Shown in pieces: positions 63,301 to 64,000 of a DNA stretch of 64,000 nucleotides. Position 1 is the first letter of the stretch, and each line of letters starts with the position of its first letter. The notes under the pieces are model-generated. The model worked only from the letters and a program-made list of their open reading frames with translations, was not told the origin of the DNA and did not search any database. The translations under genes were made by a program, and so were the position numbers. The stretch comes from Massilia forsythiae (GTDB lineage Bacteria > Pseudomonadota > Gammaproteobacteria > Burkholderiales > Burkholderiaceae_D). Location of the stretch: contig NZ_CP051685.1 in the NCBI RefSeq assembly GCF_012849555.1, positions 3,286,001-3,350,000 of the forward strand, in the 5' to 3' direction.

Positions 63301-64000
63301 GCACCACGCTGGCGCTGCAGGGGGTGAACTTCGCGGCCGTCATCGGCAGCGCCAGCGTGGTGGCGCAGAGCGGCGCGCCGGTGCTCAGCGGCGACGCCGC
63401 GGCCCAGCACTTCACGGTGGAGGCGACCGGGTCGGGCATGGTGTTCGCCGGCGCAGGCAACGATACCTTGAGCTTCGGCCTGCCGAAGGCCACGGCCACC
63501 TCATCTGCCAACCCGGCTGCCGACCCGTCCGCGGGCCAGGCCCATGCGGCGGCGGTGCCGGCCACCGGCGTCACGCTGCTGCACGGCGGCCAGGGCACCG
63601 ATGCCGCCACCTTCGACGGCGCCCGCGCCGACTTCAACGTCGAATCGCACAACGGCTACCTGGTGGTCAGCAGCAAGGCCGCGCCGGACGCCAAGGCGCT
63701 CGTGGTCAACGTCGAGCAGCTGCAGTTCAGCGACGCCAGCGTCACGGTGCAGAACGCCCCCGACCTGACCACGCTGGCGGGCATGTACCAGACCATGTTC
63801 GGCCGCCAGGCCGACCTGGGCGGCTTCGCGTACTGGGCCGACGTGCACCAGGGCGGCGCCAGCTGGGGCGCGATGGCGCTGGACATGATCGGGTCGAGCG
63901 AGCGCGTGGCCGCCACCAACGACAGTTTCAACGGCAACGCCGGGCACGACGTGGCCCTGTTGTACCAGGCGCTGTTCAACCGTGCGCCGGACAGCGGCGG
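57375..64000 (+). CDS. Giant DUF4347 / Ig-like repeat / DUF4214 surface protein, 3' end off window
   Basis: An unbroken frame of at least 2,208 codons, starting at two adjacent ATGs; the end lies beyond the window. The head (residues 1-200) is a DUF4347 domain: AAVLVDAALDDRQMLFAG, LHLLCHGGPGRLQLG and SVLLYGCHVAQGAEG. A segment resembling a beta-rich secreted domain follows. From residue ~386 at least 14 Ig-like/Big modules of ~100 residues alternate in three types (PAAPS..SDTG; TTxxxS..TDFxT; PTLxIxSD..FTFSEDPG). Residues ~1810-2130 are a further repetitive region, and a DUF4214 domain starts at ~2131 (LAGMYQTMFGRQADLGGFAY). No signal peptide: type I secretion of an adhesin or RTX-like protein is likely but the C-terminal signal is not visible. 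Confidence 0.85.
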   Translation, partial: MMNRAMSFSQPNFQFPLQQGGTAAVRLRAADPAVNGGNKAAVLVDAALDDRQMLFAGAPAGNEVVEFGGTHDGLAQLVGWAATGEGYGALHLLCHGGPGRLQLGARTLDRAALADQDVRDALAAIGLSLRADGSVLLYGCHVAQGAEGEAFVAELAGALGVPVAASAGAVGAAALGGAWRLQHASGAAAAGTLAWPGYAHTLTIASNTTTFSTIAATYYQQQAGGYDPSTVILTQADVASTGWDVETKSTSSASSFGIRGYNGTGYGADDGTSLRFIATDIDYVVFRSNAKGFYFDLTQFSLRNNVNADFQLQALDIDGNAKGSAVSFSLTGTSLNGGAFSQFNVGGNADFDQIYGFKLTFSTANDAPFFDNVIVENIVVPGAVPTTTVTSAALSADTGPDSTDFITNSAAQTVAGYLSANLASGEKVEVSYDNGLHWSDANFTVGRNDWSASTTLFGSDTFQARVTNSGGSSTAFTHAYSLDTSAPAAPSLALAPASDSGISSSDGITNVATPVFKGSAEAGATVVLVDSDGATVVGRTVAAGDGKWSVATTALAEGAHTITAKAADLAGNISAASAGAAVNIDLTAPAAKVNAAALSQDTGASATDMVTAQAVQTIGGTLSASLGADERVEVSLDNGTTWTTATAAGASAWSLDVTLAGADTLQVRVIDAAGNAGAVYKHAYVLDTVAPEAPSMPDMDDASDTGTSHSDDITGNTTPSFSGLAENGATVTLYDGARAVGSGVVADGVWHITSSALAAGSHGIVARATDLAGNVSAASDILKIQVVTDAPTTGIKSLALSADSGGSATDFITNTAAQTIAGRLDAGLADGERVEVSLDGGVHWTTASADGDAWSLGGITLAAGSSTIAVRVANAVDNAGPVYLQDVTLDTVAPTLSIASDVARLKAGQSATITFTFSEDPGMSFHWDGNGGSVVVSGGTLSALAGDGPVRTAVFTPDADTNGGSASITVPAGSYQDLAGNAGSAGVSPALSFDTLAPAAPSAPLLAAGSDTGISASDNLTANERPTFSGSAESGATVILRDADGSVIGSGIAVDGAWSIVPSARLAQGAHAISASAVDSAGNASAASGALNLVIDSVAPTLTIKSSIAYPKAGDTPLITFTFSEDPGKTFNAHDISVEGGTLSELSSIGAVRTAVFTPQDGVDGGVASIRVEAGAYTDAAGNAGGAGSVALVYDTQAPAAPSVPDLDDASDTGTSDTDNITGNTTPTFNGSAEIGATVDLYDGKTKIGSAVATYGLWSITSTTLAAGSHDIVAIATDAAGNVGPASEALTITVVTDGPTTAVSTVVFSADGGASSTDFVTSVAPQNLSGTLGAPLVKGEFVEVSVDGGQHWITASADGQAWSLPVLLAQGANQIKVRVSDAVGNSGPVHTQAYILDTVAPSVAITSDRAQLKVGETATITFTFSEDPGASFAWDGQAGSLAVSGGTLSALSGSGLVRVATFTPAAGVDDGLAGITVAAGAYADAAGNGGAAASMPPLHVDTRAPGAPSAPVLDPGSDSGTAGDGITANNAPLITGKADPYNSVTLYDSDGVTVLGNAIADSHGTWRIASSTLGDGVHTLSARQADAAGNVSAAGAPLSLTIDSTIPAGVAAPRLDAASDSGTVGDGITSVTKPVFTGTAEALAQVTLYDSDGLTVLGTAQAGADGKWSIASTTLAEGKHVVSARQVDGAGNVSGAGAGFEVTIDSKAPGAPAAPTLKASSDTGTLGDGITENANPVFEGSAEPFALVKLVDTGSGKLLGSATADPDGKWSIAATGLALGTHAISATQVDEAGNASAASAVFTLRIDAPAVTTPPSTLVDGVQVTTQAVTLPGGASGTAVQVPIVTADRAESSGQAGVADIPLATSNGASLLVAQLAPGYGLNASGANVAVANGLEHLISAIMAATPGHDAADQGHLTGNGKTYLATLASEGSLLVETVTPVSTAGASGTLTLSGAGAPAGQHVALVIDAGGVAAGTTLALQGVNFAAVIGSASVVAQSGAPVLSGDAAAQHFTVEATGSGMVFAGAGNDTLSFGLPKATATSSANPAADPSAGQAHAAAVPATGVTLLHGGQGTDAATFDGARADFNVESHNGYLVVSSKAAPDAKALVVNVEQLQFSDASVTVQNAPDLTTLAGMYQTMFGRQADLGGFAYWADVHQGGASWGAMALDMIGSSERVAATNDSFNGNAGHDVALLYQALFNRAPDSG

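Overview
The window is from a high-GC Gram-negative bacterium with very dense coding in most parts. Protein families and gene neighbours (a beta-proteobacterial style argA next to hrpA, imuAB behind a LexA box, a QseBC-type two-component pair, an HscC-like Hsp70/DUF2760 cluster) point to Betaproteobacteria, most likely Oxalobacteraceae of the Massilia/Telluria/Duganella type. This placement is inferred from gene content, not from a marker gene. No rRNA, tRNA, CRISPR array or complete insertion sequence was seen.

Layout. 0.1-10.3 kb: housekeeping and stress genes (argA, hrpA, a NYN-LOTUS RNA-binding/nuclease protein, a PRC-barrel protein, a Tat-exported SDR, a YghU-type glutathione transferase). 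10.3-12.6 kb: a strikingly AT-rich island with a broken gene for an exported protein and a small downstream gene, arranged like a toxin/immunity remnant. 12.6-20.1 kb: a leftward cluster of a Na+/H+ antiporter homologue, an orphan HepT-type HEPN protein, a DUF2760 protein and two divergent Hsp70s. 20.3-24.2 kb: small envelope proteins and the SOS mutagenesis pair imuA-imuB with a textbook LexA box and a strong terminator. 24.2-32.4 kb: single genes (alpha/beta hydrolase, LprI-like protein, DUF885 hydrolase, GNAT, CAT-like acyltransferase, LysR with a divergent NmrA/DUF1857 pair, a low-complexity hypothetical protein).

32.6-39.3 kb is rich in proteostasis and sensing genes: an M61 peptidase, an hsp20 gene whose leader contains a convincing ROSE-like RNA thermometer, a Do-family (DegQ/MucD) periplasmic protease, and a response regulator/sensor kinase pair. 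39.5-43.7 kb is a four-gene, translationally coupled envelope-modification operon (VirK/YbjX-DUF535, GT2, GtrA, GT39); its last gene ends inside a nested palindromic, MITE-like element. 43.9-49.4 kb holds a TonB-dependent receptor, an aldo/keto reductase and a PLP aminotransferase.

49.4-55.8 kb contains a tandemly duplicated two-gene module: a lipoprotein with Ig-like repeats and a DUF3500 domain, followed exactly 10 nt later by a HupE/UreJ-type membrane protein. The conserved His-rich motifs suggest a paired surface-lipoprotein/membrane system, possibly for metal handling. The right end (56.5-64 kb) carries an exported phage-tail-collar-domain protein and the first 2,208 codons of a giant repetitive surface protein (DUF4347 head, at least 14 Ig-like/Big-type modules, start of a DUF4214 region) that runs off the window.

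The items most worth following up are the duplicated DUF3500-HupE module, the hsp20 thermometer, the Hsp70/DUF2760/HepT cluster, the AT-rich island and the DUF4347 giant protein.
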